Assembly (NCBI GenBank): GCA_039621445.1
Contig: CP154955.1
Location: forward strand, 58,993,564-59,057,563
Length of the DNA stretch: 64,000 bases
Source of the DNA: Euglena gracilis
Lineage: Eukaryota > Euglenida > Euglenophyceae > Euglenales
Direction: 5' to 3'
Position numbers and translations under genes: made by a program. Shown here piece by piece: positions 35,537-46,022 of this stretch (positions are counted from its first letter, which is position 1; every line of letters starts with the position of its first letter). A model generated the notes under the pieces. It ran no database searches. It had not been told where the DNA came from and saw only the letters and a list, made by a program, of their open reading frames with translations.

Positions 35537-35822
35537 GGGGATGCCTAAAAAGCGGTGCGGCACCGCTGGGGCACCGCTTGACACCGCTTGGCGACAAACT
35601 TTGCTTTTTTTAGGGGAGGTCGTTGCAGTATTTTCTTGATGGTGTGCACGATACGTTGTCGTACGTTCCCATTTTTTAACTGTGGTCGGTCGAGTTGAGC
35701 AAATAATTTTGTCAGGCGTGACTTCATATGTTTCCCACAGAGGAAACACCTGGCCAAAGGTTCCCGGCCAAGCGGTGTCAAGCGGTGCCCCAGCGGTGCC
35801 GCACCGCTTTTTAGGCATCCCC
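35537..35822. mobile_element. 286-bp DNA element with perfect 56-bp terminal inverted repeats
   Basis: The left end 35537-35592 is the exact reverse complement of 35767-35822. Each arm holds an internal palindrome AGCGGTGC-G-GCACCGCT followed by two more CACCGCTTG words. The trinucleotide CAT flanks both sides (35534-35536 and 35823-35825), consistent with a 3-bp target duplication. The 174-bp centre is noncoding. Perfect arms point to a recent insertion. Confidence 0.85.
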
Positions 35823-35842
35823 CATGCCTCTCCATCAAGCTG

Positions 35843-36053
35843 TATTTTAGTCGGGTGCCGACCCCACCCTGGGGGGGGGGGTGCCTGCCTGGGCAGGCGC
35901 CCCAAGGCACTCCAAATGCGACCCCCCCCGGGGGGGGTAGGGCACACGGCCAAAAGTGCCCTAGCACAGACCAAAAATGGCCTATTTTCAAAGGAATGTG
36001 CCTGGGCACAGGCCGAAATCTGACCCCCCCCCAAAATCACATGGCATGGAGAG
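35843..36053. repeat. Partial copy of the GTATTTTAGTCGGGTGCCGACC element
   Basis: Parallel to the left two thirds of the complete element at 44759-45058 (GTGCCTGCCTGGGCAGGC, TTCAAAGGAATGTGCC), but lacking its CAGG end and its target duplication. It leads directly into the fold-back at 36033. Confidence 0.6.
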
Positions 36054-36212
36054 CAGGCTGTTTTTTTACCAACCCCGGGGGGGGGTCTGGAGTGCCTATG
36101 AGTGCCTGCCCAGGCAGGCACTAGCCCCCCTGCCTGCCTCACTCATAGGCACTCCGGACCCCCCCCCCCCCGGGTTGGTATAAAACAGCCTGCTCTCCAT
36201 GCCATGTGATTT
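36033..36212. repeat. Fold-back structure including host flank
   Basis: The arms AAAATCACATGGCATGGAGA followed by GCAGGCTGTTTT and TACCAACC recur inverted at 36166-36212. The core is GCCTGCCCAGGCAGGC. The inner part matches the right end of the 44759 family; the outer ATGGCATGGAGAG part does not. Confidence 0.65.
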
Positions 36213-36620
36213 TTGTTTTATTTTTCCTGATGGGTCCCAAGGTTTGGAAAGAAGGGCTCGGCAAACGTCTCGCCGAAGGGGGACAGACTGATTTTGCACA
36301 AAAAGTTTGGGGGGTACATTGAAATTTGATTTAAAAAACATTCCAGTGAAAAACTGCATCGCGAAACTTTGATTTTTCTCCAAATTAATGTGATAACAGT
36401 TCCGGCTCAAGGTTGCATCGATCCTGCCAGGTGAGTTGGAATTTTAACCCGAACAGCTTCAGTGGTGGATAAATACCCTGATGGTATCCTGATGATCCAA
36501 AATGGGTATTTGCAACCAAGAAGGGTGGGACCTGTGCTGGACCTTTCCCACTGGGTTTTTTTTTCTGCCGCCGTTGCCATTCTCTCCCCCCCCCCCCCCC
36601 CATCCCTGACCCCTTTGCAG

Positions 36621-36703
36621 GATTCTGAAGCCGATGGGTCGGCCGGTGGGGCTGACGCCGACAGCCCTCCTCCTCCCGCTTCCAGCAGCGCCCCACCCCC
36701 CAG
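36621..36703 (+). CDS. Coding exon of gene A, acidic then Pro/Ser-rich
   Basis: CTTTGCAG acceptor after a C14 tract. Phase 0, reading DSEADGSAGGADADSPPPPA then SSSAPPP, ending in phase 2 before CAG/GTGCCT. Probably disordered. The next firm exon needs phase 0, so one exon is missing, possibly near the assembly gap at 36735. Confidence 0.55.
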
Positions 36704-36734
36704 GTGCCTGCCAGGTCCACTCAGACATTGTACT

Positions 36735-36747
36735 NNNNNNNNNNNNN
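36735..36747. other. Assembly gap of 13 N
   Basis: Thirteen undetermined bases within an intron of gene A. Sequence may be missing here. Confidence 1.
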
Positions 36748-38692
36748 CTGAGACAATTGCTGCTCGTTGCCAAAACTCGTGCTTTTTTGGACCTATTTTT
36801 GGACTTTCGTGAGTAATTTTTTTTCGGCCGAATTTTTAAGGAAAATCCAAAAAGTAGATCCCCCCCAAAAGGCCTTTCATTAGGAATTTCAGTGATGGAC
36901 CCAAAAGCAGACCCCCCACCAGGGGCTATTCTTTTTTTGATTTTAATTTTTTTAGGTATTTTCAGGCATTTTCAAATTTTTAAGTGTCTATTTTCCAAGG
37001 GGAATCCCAGCATCGAACGGGTCCAAAAATAAAACGTCGAAAACCCTATTTTTTCGGATAGACAGTGTTTCAGTGATGCCAGAAATCATTTCCCCCGGAG
37101 TTGGCTTGTTTTTTTTTTTCTGAGACTTGGCAACTTCATTTTTGCTCGAATGTTGAAACCTTCCCAGAATGATGTTTTTAAGGTTCTTTAAAGGTTTTTT
37201 AAAGGGTTTTCAAGGCATTTCGACTTTTAGGGTGTTTTTTTTTTAAAGGGTTTTAATGGTTTTTTAAGGCGGCTTAAAAAAACACCCCCTGCCCCCACCC
37301 CTTTATACAATCATTCCCAGCATTGCATTTGGGGGTTAAACAATCAAATGGGGGGAATGAAACTTTGGGATGACCTCCCTATGGGCTGTCACTCCTTTCC
37401 AGATCAATTACCATTACGGTGCCATTTTCCTTCTTTGCCACTCTCACTTCCCCCCACCATGTTCAATTTTAGGTCCAAATACGGGTTCAATTCACATGCA
37501 AAAATGCGATTCAGCCCACCCAAAAACATCTGGCCTCTCACTCAAAAGCAGCCTTGGGGGCTTTTTATTTGGGTCCACTCGTTGCAATTATTTTTGATGT
37601 AAAGGATGCAAAGAACAGTGGATGCATGCAATTGCCCTGCAATTTCCCGTCAATTTCCTGAATGCCTCCAATCTCACCCGAATATCGAAGGAAGAAACTG
37701 AAACTGAAAGCAAGCCGGAACATCCCAGCATGGTTTGATTTAAGGAGCAGGGATTCTTTTTTAACTGTGAACCCCAGAGGGGGAGGTTAGGATGGGTGGG
37801 TCGACACCCAACCCCTGGGGGGCCTGCTTGGTGTTTTTTTTTCGGCCCAAAGCGCCGAATTTTTTTTGCCCCAAAATTGACCCCCCCCCAAAAGTGGGTC
37901 CCTGGACCCCCCCTTTCCCCTGGGGGGTGGGGGGGGGAACGTTCCTGGGTGACCCCCTGATAAGAAGGGTGTGCGGGGTGTAGGGGGTGTCCTTTGGACC
38001 AGGGGGTCCTTACGGCACCCGCCCCCGGGGTACCCGGACCCCCAAAAGGTCAAAAAAATTTCCGGCGTTTTTCGCCGAATTTTTTTTGCATTTTTTTTTG
38101 CCTGAAATGTGCCCAAAACGGCCCTTTTGGCTGTCATTGGGGGGGATTTGCCAGCCCGACCCTTCACCGATAGGTCACCCGGACCGCGCCCAGGGCGTTG
38201 CTCTAGAAAATTTGGCCCCACCCTGGGCCAGCCGGGGGACCCCCATGGGGGGGGGGGTCAGCCAACAGCCTTTTTCCCAGACAGCCCAAAATTTCCAGCC
38301 TCTGAGCTGGACCCCCCCCCTCCGGGGGAGTCCTCAAGCAACACCCTGTCCGTGCCACTGTTTATGGACCCCACCCCCTTGGGACAGAGGGGGGTCCGAC
38401 CCCCACCTGCCCTTAAATCGAACCCTGCATCCCGCCCCTAACTCGGGAGTCCCCTCCATTTTTAAAAGTGGGTCCTGCCCCCCCCCCCAAGAGGTGGGGG
38501 GATTTTTAAGGCGTAAATTTTACAAATTTTAAAGTGTTTTTTTTATGGGGTTTTAAGGCATTTTGGCCAAAACTGCTAAGCCGTTTTTAAAAAGGGTTTT
38601 AAGGTTTTTTAAGGCGCCTTTAAAAAGCACCCCTCGGGGGAGGGTTCCTTCGAGTTTCGGCACAACACATTTTCTTGGACCCGAAATTGCAG
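36748..38692. other. Noncoding stretch of gene A
   Basis: T-rich DNA to 37300, unique DNA to 37770, then C/G-run repeat DNA (37780-38480) with CCCGACC and GGGGGGG blocks and CACCTGCCCTTAAATCGAAC words shared with 33590 and 21360. I see no exon, although splice phase predicts one between 36703 and 38693. Confidence 0.35.
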
Positions 38693-38843
38693 TGCACGGT
38701 GCACGGCTTCCGTCACTCCGGCAGGGCCGCCGCGTCCGGGCAGCGCGGAGCCCCCCTGCGGGCCACGCAGCCCCCGCCGTTCCCCGGCCCGCCGCCTCCA
38801 CCGCCCGCCGCCTCCCATGCCCAGGGCCACACCGCTATGCAGG
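38693..38843 (+). CDS. Coding exon of gene A, proline-rich
   Basis: AATTGCAG acceptor, phase 0: CTVHGFRHSGRAAASGQRGA, then PLRATQPPPFPGPPPPPPAA, then SHAQGHTAMQ, with a GTGGGG donor in phase 1. Over 85 percent of codons end in G or C. The polyproline run could bind SH3, WW or EVH1 domains or profilin; that is inference only. The next exon needs phase 0, so another exon is unseen. Confidence 0.6.
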
Positions 38844-39342
38844 GTGGGGGGGGGGGTGCTGGCTGGTGCCCCCCAGGTCTTCCATGTCTTCGGGGTCTCT
38901 GGGGATGGAAGGTGGCTTTTTTGCCTTTGGTGGTAACGAAGGGCGAATGTGCTGCTCAAAAGGTGGGTTGCTCAGCTCATCCTTTTTTGGTCAAAATCAG
39001 CTTTTTCTGCATTGTTCCCTGATTTTTGGCCTTTTTCAGTTTTTTTTTATATTGTTGTGGACCTTTTGGCCAAGTTCCAGCCAAGGAGCCATTTTCCAGC
39101 CAGTCCAAATTTTTCAGCCTCTGGGCTGGACCTCCCAGAGACCAGATATTGGCTCAAAGTTTAAAAGTTTATGTTTTTTTTTGCTGTCGGGCTCAGGGCC
39201 AGAACCGAACACAGTGAGTAATGAAAGACATTACTTTTAAAGTTCTTCAAGAAAGCACCAGAAATCACGAAATTGCGAATTTCACCGTTTTGAAATATCT
39301 GCGAAATTGTGGGAAAAACACGTGCAACACACGAAATCAACA

Positions 39343-39470
39343 CACACCCGCCCGCCCGCCCGCCCGCACGCACACACACACACACACACACATCATACAC
39401 ATCATACACAACACAATACAACACACACACAAACACACACACACACACACACACAACACACGCACACACT
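39343..39470. repeat. (CCCG)n and (CA)n tract upstream of an exon
   Basis: ACCCGCCCGCCCGCCCGC, then CACACA runs with CATCATACA interruptions, ending about 27 bp before the exon at 39498. Confidence 0.9.
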
Positions 39471-39497
39471 GGTCCCCTTCCTGGTCGTCCCGGCCAG

Positions 39498-39670
39498 ACC
39501 CTGCGGACCGCCGCCTCCGCCACTGCCTCGTTTGCCGCCACCGCCTCCCTCGCCGCTGCCCTCGCCCAGTGCGGCCCCCGCCCCGGCACGTCGCTGCTCA
39601 ATGACCTCATGTCTGACTGGCGCCCCGCCACCGCCCCGGTCCGGTGCGGTGCCCCCTCCCGCATGGTCAT
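39498..39670 (+). CDS. Coding exon of gene A, Ala-rich
   Basis: CCCGGCCAG acceptor, phase 0: TLRTAASATASFAATASLAA, then ALAQCGPRPGTSLLNDLMSD, then WRPATAPVRCGAPSRMV, with a GTGGGT donor in phase 2. It joins the last exon at 39988 in frame. It is flanked by a (CA)n tract upstream and GT-rich sequence downstream (39723-39830). Confidence 0.65.
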
Positions 39671-39987
39671 GTGGGTTGCATTGTGTTCTCCAACCGCACT
39701 GGGTTGAGTGGCACAGTGCCAATTTTTGCCTTTGCTCTTGTGTGTGTATGTTTGCACGCATGTGCACACGTGTGTATGTGCCCTCGCGTGTGTGCGCGTG
39801 TGGGTGCGTATGTGTTTGTGTGCATGCCCGGCTACTTCAAAGCTTTTTTTAGTCTTTGGTCGCACTTGTAAGTGCAGTGTGTTCATGTGCTGTGTGTTTT
39901 CCTGCTGTGTGCACATGACTCGTTGGGTTGTGCTGTGTACCACGCTACACACGGTGCGTCGCATTTCATCGTCACTCCGTCCTGCAG

Positions 39988-40078
39988 CACCGCCCCAACA
40001 GACCGCAGCCCTCCCCAGCAGCAGGACCTCCTCGCCCTGTTGGACCAGCTGAGAAGCCTGCTGCAGGGCGGAACGTGA
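39988..40078 (+). CDS. Last exon of gene A
   Basis: CCTGCAG acceptor, one leading base, then TAPTDRSPPQQQDLLALLDQ and LRSLLQGGT and a TGA stop at 40076-40078. A short amphipathic Leu-rich helix ends the protein. With 39498-39670 it makes 88 codons including the stop. Gene A as a whole (from about 21.7 or 22.8 kb) encodes a Pro/Ser/Ala-rich, acidic, partly coiled-coil protein of unknown function. Its start codon was not found. Confidence 0.7.
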
Positions 40079-40898
40079 CACCAAAAACCAAACCCTTCCC
40101 ACCCCAATGGGACGGGCTGGTCAGTAGAAAGGTTGAATGCAGGGTTCTATTTTTCTAAGGTTAGTGACCGAGGGGGGGAGGGTGGTGCCCCCCCCCCCCT
40201 CCCCCGGTCGGGTGAGGTTGGGCTCTCGGGGTTTTCTCTATTTTTGTCGCCAAAAATATTGGGCAGCAGATTTGACCCTGCAAGTGGATGCCCCCCAACC
40301 CCGGGTGGGGGGTGGGTTGGTGGGGACCGACCCACCTGGCTGTCATCACCAAAAGTTGTGCAAAAATGGGTTCGGCTTCGTGTTGAAAGGTGGTATCCTG
40401 AAGTACGGTGGAGTATGCGCTGTTTGCAGTTGAATTTAAGAATTTCATCTTCCCAGTGACACCTTGTTCCCCCCTTTGCTTGTCTTTTTTTTTGGAATGG
40501 GTGAGTAGCATTGTCTTTTGATTGAAATGTGACAGAGGAGCAAATTTTTCTGCATTACTCAAAGAAGAAGTGTTCCATACCCAATACCTTCATCATCGAC
40601 ATTCTTGCCAACCCCCCAAGGTGATCCGGGCCTTACTTCTGGGTCCCCAGGGTTTGCTACATAAAATTGACCCTGCAGTGCGTTCACTTACATTTTCTGT
40701 GGCGCGTTTTTTAAGGTCAATGTTGCCCCCCCGAGGTTTCACTTGTGCAATTACTTTTGTTGGCAGTCATGGTTCTTTTGAATATATATCACATGTCATT
40801 ACATGCCATATGATATCATATCATATACTATATGTATATCATATATATATATGTATATGTATATGTAGATATATAAATATAGATATAGATATATATAG

Positions 40899-40930
<32 letters not shown>

Positions 40931-40990
40931 CATATACTACCATAACTTGTCATCACACACTCATATCATTTTGTATCATTTGCGCCCCAG
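40079..40990. other. Region between gene A and gene B exons
   Basis: C/G-run repeat DNA at 40157-40330, unique DNA, and an AT/GATA/CATA microsatellite at 40800-40930. No promoter element can be assigned and no first exon of gene B with an ATG is evident. Confidence 0.4.
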
Positions 40991-41132
40991 TCCCTCAGCC
41001 TCCCGCGGGCGGCCCTGCCCCTACCCCCGGCGGAGCCCCACTGGCCCCGGCACGCGGCGGACCTGTACGCCCGCCTCAACTGCTGCCTCGCGCTGCGCAG
41101 CTGGCCGGACCTGGCGGCGGCGGTGGCGGAGG
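40991..41132 (+). CDS. Gene B exon 1 seen
   Basis: GCGCCCCAG acceptor, phase 0: SLSLPRAALPLPPAEPHWPR, then HAADLYARLNCCLALRSWPD, then LAAAVAE plus one base, then a GTGTGT donor. Only this frame has the GC3 bias. It opens a chain of twelve phase-compatible exons totalling 511 codons. Because it begins at an acceptor, at least one 5' exon is missing. Confidence 0.65.
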
Positions 41133-41394
41133 GTGTGTTTGGCGCATTTTGCTGTCACCTTCCATGCAACAGTGTGGGAGAGGCTGGAACAATTACCACG
41201 AGTGGGAATACCTCTGCTAAGATTCTGATCTGAGTAAATTCTGTGTGCGTGTGCCTTTCCCGTGTGCAATTTGCATACTTGGTGCGGTTTTTTTTTGATA
41301 GTCATCCAGTGCGGTTTTTTTTTTGATAGTCTTCCAGACCATCTCATCCACCACCATCTCATGGGTGAGCAACTCTGGTGTAATTCCAGCGCCA

Positions 41395-41801
41395 TAACCC
41401 CCCCCCCAAAATAAGACCCCCCCCGTAAAATGGACCCCCCCAAAATAAGACCCCCCCTGGCCGGTCCGAGCAAAAATCCATGAAGTGGACCCCCCATAAA
41501 TAAGACACCCCCCTGCCGGCGTGAAGCGCCGGATTTTTGAAAATGGGACATATTTGGGGGTAAATCTGTAATTTTGGGACAGTTTTTCACACAATTCACA
41601 TATTTTCCGCTGTTTGTCTGGCGCGAAGCGCCGAATTTTTCGAAAATTGGTATTTTGGGGGGCATTTTTGGACATTTTGGGGGGTCGAAAAATTTTCCAG
41701 CAAAAATCTATAAAATGGACCCCCCCCCCCCATGAATAAGGCCCCCTTTCCAGCAACCGACCCATGAAATGGACCCCCGGTCTTATTTTGGGGGGGGTTT
41801 A
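41395..41801. repeat. AATAAGACCCC inverted-repeat element
   Basis: Left end TAACCCCCCCCCCAAAATAAGA, inverted right end TCTTATTTTGGGGGGGGTTTA. AATAAGACC next to C runs recurs inside. The same word is common at 25019-25440. No target duplication seen. Confidence 0.55.
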
Positions 41802-42032
41802 GGGATTAGAACAACCCGGCCCACCCCTGCGGCCAGAAGGAAAAATGGGGGCCCACCCGCAAGGCAAACCAACCCCTGACAGGGCATGGAGCGCGGGTTG
41901 TCTGGGGTTGGAGCGCAGGTGCCAGGGGCATCACAACCCCCGTAGAGGGTTGTGATGCCCTGACCCAAACTCATACAGCTACGGCTCAGCGGCCGTACCC
42001 ATGCCCATACAGTGGCCGATCAACCTCCCCAG

Positions 42033-42203
42033 GCCTGGCCCACACGATGGAGGACCAGCCGCTGGCCCTCTTCCTCCTCTCCCACGGGGATGTGCTTTGC
42101 ATGCTGACCAACGCCTTCCCCCCGGAGGCCCTTTGTGCGCTGCTGTGGGACCGCCTCTTCCGCGCCCTCAACGCCCAGTGTGACGACCTGGAGACCGACC
42201 TCG
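42033..42203 (+). CDS. Gene B exon 2, helical
   Basis: CTCCCCAG acceptor, two leading bases completing Gly with the previous exon, then LAHTMEDQPLALFLLSHG, then DVLCMLTNAFPPEALCALLW, then DRLFRALNAQCDDLETDL. Donor G/GTATGC in phase 1. The alternating hydrophobic helices resemble an alpha-solenoid. The ATG at 42047 could serve as an alternative start. The intron begins with CA-rich then GT-rich repeats (42207-42345) able to form a hairpin. Confidence 0.7.
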
Positions 42204-42345
42204 GTATGCGTCACACGCAACACAGCACACAACGCCCACCCACCCACACACAGTCGGTGTGTGTGTGTGTGTGTGTGTGTGTCTGTGGGTGGGTGGGTGA
42301 TGTGTGTGTGTGTGTGTGTGTATTTGTGTGTTGTGTGTGTTCATG

Positions 42346-43960
42346 TTCATGCCAAACACGCCGTACATGTACTTAGATTACACAGTGGGTGTATGTTTTG
42401 TGTGCATTTGTACATCCCTGCACAGGGGGCAGGTGCCAGGGTATTGCTTAAGCCGAAGCGAGTCACCTCCTGGGGGGGGGTCCAGCCGACCAGCCGTCAG
42501 CCTTTTCCAAGCCTTGGGTCACCCATTGACAACTTTAATACCTACCCAGCCACCCGAAGGACGGCTGGATGATAGGGATTTTTTTGAGGTACAAAAATGA
42601 ACCACAAATGGTCAAAGTTGGGCAGGGTTGGAAATGGGCTTCCTAGCTCCATTTTTGGACTGAAACAGCAGTTTTTTTCGCATAATTTGCTGTTTTTTTT
42701 TTTGGCAGTCTGGCGGTTTTTATGGGTTGAGCCCATCAAGCTGATCATGCTGGATTTGTATTAGGGTTACAGACCTGAATCCTCAGGCTGGCTCCCCCCC
42801 CCCCCCATGGGCAGGGGAGTCAATCAGCAGCCCCCCTTATATGCCTGGTAATGAAAAGCTTTTTTTTGAAAAGACGTCTGCAATGCTTAATTTCCACCAA
42901 GGCTGCAAGAGATTTCCAAGAGAATAGGAAGATAGAAGTTGAGGTTGAAGTCTTGTACGCACCTTGCACATGTCCCTCCCTTCAGCGTTCAATGACCATT
43001 CAGTCGCGCAAAACAACTTGGTAGCATTGATGTTCCCCCTCCTCCTCCTCCTCCTCTCTTTTTCTTTTTGCCGTTGGACCTCAATTTTAAAAAGACAATG
43101 GCCCATTGCCTGTGACTGCGCAGTTCTTGAGTTCAGGGGTTTTTTTTAGTCTAGGTCCCCCGGGGGGGGGGGGGGGGCTCATTGGTTGCAATCTTCAGGG
43201 GGGGCTTCTTTTAAAAACAGCCACGACTGTTAGAGGCTGAAACGATTCTCTCCTTGGGGGGGGGGCGTGCTATGTGTCAGCGCTTTGGTTCAAATGCTGG
43301 GGGAAGGCTTTTGTCAGCCAGGAGTTGTTGGGGGTGACTTGTATCGTGTATCCGGGGCGTTAATGTGCTTGTGCGTCCTTCGTGCTTTGGCTCATTGGGG
43401 GAACGAGTTGGGCGGGGGCGGTCTGCAAAATCGAAATGCAAAGTGGAAATTGTGTGCGTCACTTTCCCGATGACGGCCTTGCAAGGTTCCAGCATGCCCC
43501 GAACGCCGGGCCCAATGCACCGGTGTCGAGAGAACTGGGCTTTGTTGGGATTCAGTCGCAGAATCAGACTCCTTGAAGGACACTCCACGTCGCATATTTT
43601 TGAATAGAGCCAATTGTGGAAGGCAAAAAGGATAGAGACAAGTTCTTTGGCCTCACCCCACCCCAGACTGATTTTGCAATGTCCATGTGACCAAAAATCA
43701 TCATTTTATTTAAAATGTCATTTATCACAAATTTTATTGCAGGTTAGAACTTGGCAGCAATGCGGCGTTTTTTTTTTGGAAGTTGGATTTTGCAACCAAA
43801 CCAAATCCTGTTCTCCAGGGGGATATTTTTTTTCAAGGGGCTTCTGGCCTGGCCTCCGAGGGGGTCGTTCGGTGACACCTTGGTGGATGCGAGTGTATGT
43901 CTGCATGCAAATGCGCGCGTGCCCATCGATGTGTGTGTTTCACTTCGTTCCCCTGTCCAG
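42346..43960. other. Intron of gene B
   Basis: Contains a CAGGGTATTGCTTAAGCC start at 42437 of the CCAGCCAGC element family without a clear right end, G and C runs near 42795 and 43160, and unique DNA. An open minus frame at 43277-43588 shows no convincing domain. Confidence 0.4.
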
Positions 43961-44037
43961 CGGACGCCCCTGGCGACATCGAGGACGTGGTGGAGGCCAA
44001 GCAACGAGCCCTCTTGGATGAGGAGTTTGTGGCGCTG
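43961..44037 (+). CDS. Gene B exon 3
   Basis: CCTGTCCAG acceptor, two leading bases completing Ala, then DAPGDIEDVVEAKQRALLDE and EFVAL, with a CTG/GTGTGC donor in phase 0. Acidic helix. A CAGGGTTTACTTAAGCC element start lies five bases after the donor position. Confidence 0.65.
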
Positions 44038-44539
44038 GTGTGCAGGGTTTACTTAAGCCAGAGGAGCCCTCTCCAAGGAGGGATTGGTGATCCAGCCAGC
44101 CAGCACGTTTTCTTGGAGCCAGCGGCCCACATCTGGGCTTTAGGACCCGCTGGGGGACCAACTGAAATACGCTTGGCTCCGGCTCAGCTCAGCAGGGTCC
44201 TGCCAAAGAAGCCAGTGAACAATTACAAAATAACTGTCGTTTTTTTGGGGGCTTTTGGGGTGATTTTTGAAATACTGGCTGTCAAAAGACAATTGAAAAG
44301 ACACCAGCAGACACCACCCAGCAGGTTTTAAGCGTTTTTATTGGCTATTGGGACCATTTTGGTCTAGCCCAGCAGCTGGGTCCCCCCGATCCCCCCCCCC
44401 CCCGGGGGGAACCATGCCAATCGCACCCCTGACAAATTGCATAGAAAGCACATCCCCCCCCCCCGAAATGCACGGCCACCATCTGGCCTTTTTTCTTCCA
44501 CTCTCAGTTGGGAAATGAAATTTTGGGGTTTGAAATTGT

Positions 44540-44758
44540 TTTTTGTGCTGGTCCATTATGAGGGTTCGAGTTAGGGTTGGGTTTGGAGCTAGGGTTAGGG
44601 TTAGGGTTACGTTAGGGTTGGTTTCAGTTTCCGTTGTGGTTTTAGTTTTAGGGCTGGGGTCAGGGTTATGTGAGGGGTCAGGGTTCAGTGATAGGGTTAG
44701 GGTTAGGATTACTATTGGTTTCAGCGTTAGGGAGAGGGCTTTGGGTCAGGGTTGGGGT
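44540..44758. repeat. Degenerate TTAGGG telomere-like tract
   Basis: About 200 bp of TTAGGG and variants (GGTTGGG, GGGTCAGG, GTTACGTTAGGG), including GGTTAGGGTTAGGGTTA. It resumes as GGTTAGGGTTAGGC at 45065-45078 beyond the inserted element. An interstitial telomere-like sequence within an intron of gene B. Confidence 0.75.
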
Positions 44759-45058
44759 CAGGCTGTATTTTAGTCGGGTGCCGACCGCACCCCCGGGGGG
44801 GGGGGTGCCTGCCTGGGCAGGCACCCCAACGCACTCCAAATCCGACCCCCCCTGGGGGGGGGTAGGGCATACAGTGCCCTAGCACAACCCCGGCGCCGAA
44901 GGTGCCGGGGAGCCAAAAATGGCCTATTTTCAAAGGAATGTGCCCGGGCACAGGCCGAAATCCGACTCCCCCCGGGGGGGGGGGGGGCTGCCTGGGCAGG
45001 CACTCACAGGCACTCCGAACCCCCCCTCCCCCCCCGGGGTTGGTAAAAAAACAGCCTG
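44759..45058. mobile_element. 300-bp hAT-like element inserted in telomere-like DNA
   Basis: Ends CAGGCTGTATTTTAGTCGGG and, inverted, CAGGCTGTTTTTTTACCAAC. Perfect 8-bp duplication GTTGGGGT at 44751-44758 and 45059-45066. The interior has two GCCTGGGCAGGC palindromes and C/G runs. Partial relatives at 35843 and 36054. Confidence 0.85.
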
Positions 45059-45114
45059 GTTGGGGTTAGGGTTAGGCTTAGCTGCCCCACCCCCCCACAC
45101 CATCCACCCTCCAG

Positions 45115-45274
45115 GTGCTGGAGAACCTGATGGACGTGGGGCTGCGCCGGCGGACGCAGGGGCTGATCGCAGGACTGGCCGGGCTGATGGTGCAGCGGGC
45201 CCGCCTGACGGGGGCTACCTGGCGGGCGAAGTGCGACGCGGTGTTCGGCCGCCAGCCGCTGGACCCGGGCCTCG
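45115..45274 (+). CDS. Gene B exon 4, helical
   Basis: ACCCTCCAG acceptor, phase 0: [20 protein letters not shown], then [20 protein letters not shown], then [13 protein letters not shown], with a G/GTGTGT donor in phase 1 that runs straight into a 190-bp (GT)n-rich tract. Strong GC3 bias and continuous hydrophobic helices. Confidence 0.7.
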
Positions 45275-45419
45275 GTGTGTTGTGTGTGCGCGCACGTGTG
45301 TGGTGTGTGGTGTGTGTAGGTGTGTTGGTGTGTTGGTTTGTGTGCGTGTGTGTGTGTGTGTGTGTGTATGTGTGTGTGTGCGGGCGTGTGTGGGTGTGTT
45401 TTCTGTTGTGTGTGTTGTG

Positions 45420-45453
<34 letters not shown>

Positions 45454-45462
45454 AGCGCCGTA
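45275..45462. repeat. (GT)n tract beginning at a splice donor
   Basis: The GT of the donor after 45274 is the first unit of about 190 bp of TGTGTG with TTGTG, GCGCGC and GGGTG interruptions. Confidence 0.9.
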
Positions 45463-45544
45463 CATGCGGCGTATGTGTGCGAGTGTTTGGCTGTGTAGCG
45501 CTGGTCCCAGTCCATGGGGTGCCTCCCTGGCACTCCAAGGCTTC

Positions 45545-46014
45545 AGGGGGGGGGGGTATGCAACTTGCATAATTTGCATTTTTTTTGCATAATCAGGTTT
45601 TTTTGAAATTTGATTTTTTTTGCATAAATTTTTTTGCCCTGGAAAATTTTTATGCAAAAAATGACCTTTGTGCTGCATTCCTAGCATCTTGTATGCTCTC
45701 CATTTTCGTAAATGTCCTAAATGCCCGCTTTATTGATGTTCAATGGTGGCCTGGAGGGACGATTTGCTCAGACTGAACGTGCAGGTGTCATTCACGTTGA
45801 TTTTCAAAGCTTCAGTGCTTGCCGTTGTCTTCCAGGAGGTCTTCTTTGTGAATGATTGACAGGTACACCGGCATTGTAATATGTTTACAGATTTTAGGCA
45901 GCCAAACTCTGTTGTATTCCAGCCTTTTCTCAGGGGTTTTATGCAAGGTGCATTTTTTTTGCATTTTTTTGACTTGCATAATTTGAAGGGCCAAGTTGCA
46001 TCCCCCCCCCCCTG
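45545..46014. mobile_element. 470-bp TGCA-rich hAT-like element
   Basis: Ends AGGGGGGGGGGTATGCAACTTG and, inverted, CAGGGGGGGGGGATGCAACTTG. Flanks AAGGCTTC at 45537-45544 and 46015-46022 form a perfect 8-bp duplication. TTGCATAATTTGCATTTTTT words near both ends are shared with 27430-27570, 32580-32700 and 57550. No protein. Confidence 0.75.
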
Positions 46015-46022
46015 AAGGCTTC

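Noticed and set aside
43277-43588. Minus-strand frame with LRLNPNKAQF, reminiscent of reverse transcriptase
   Set aside because: One weak motif only, with no RT core motifs nearby in any frame.
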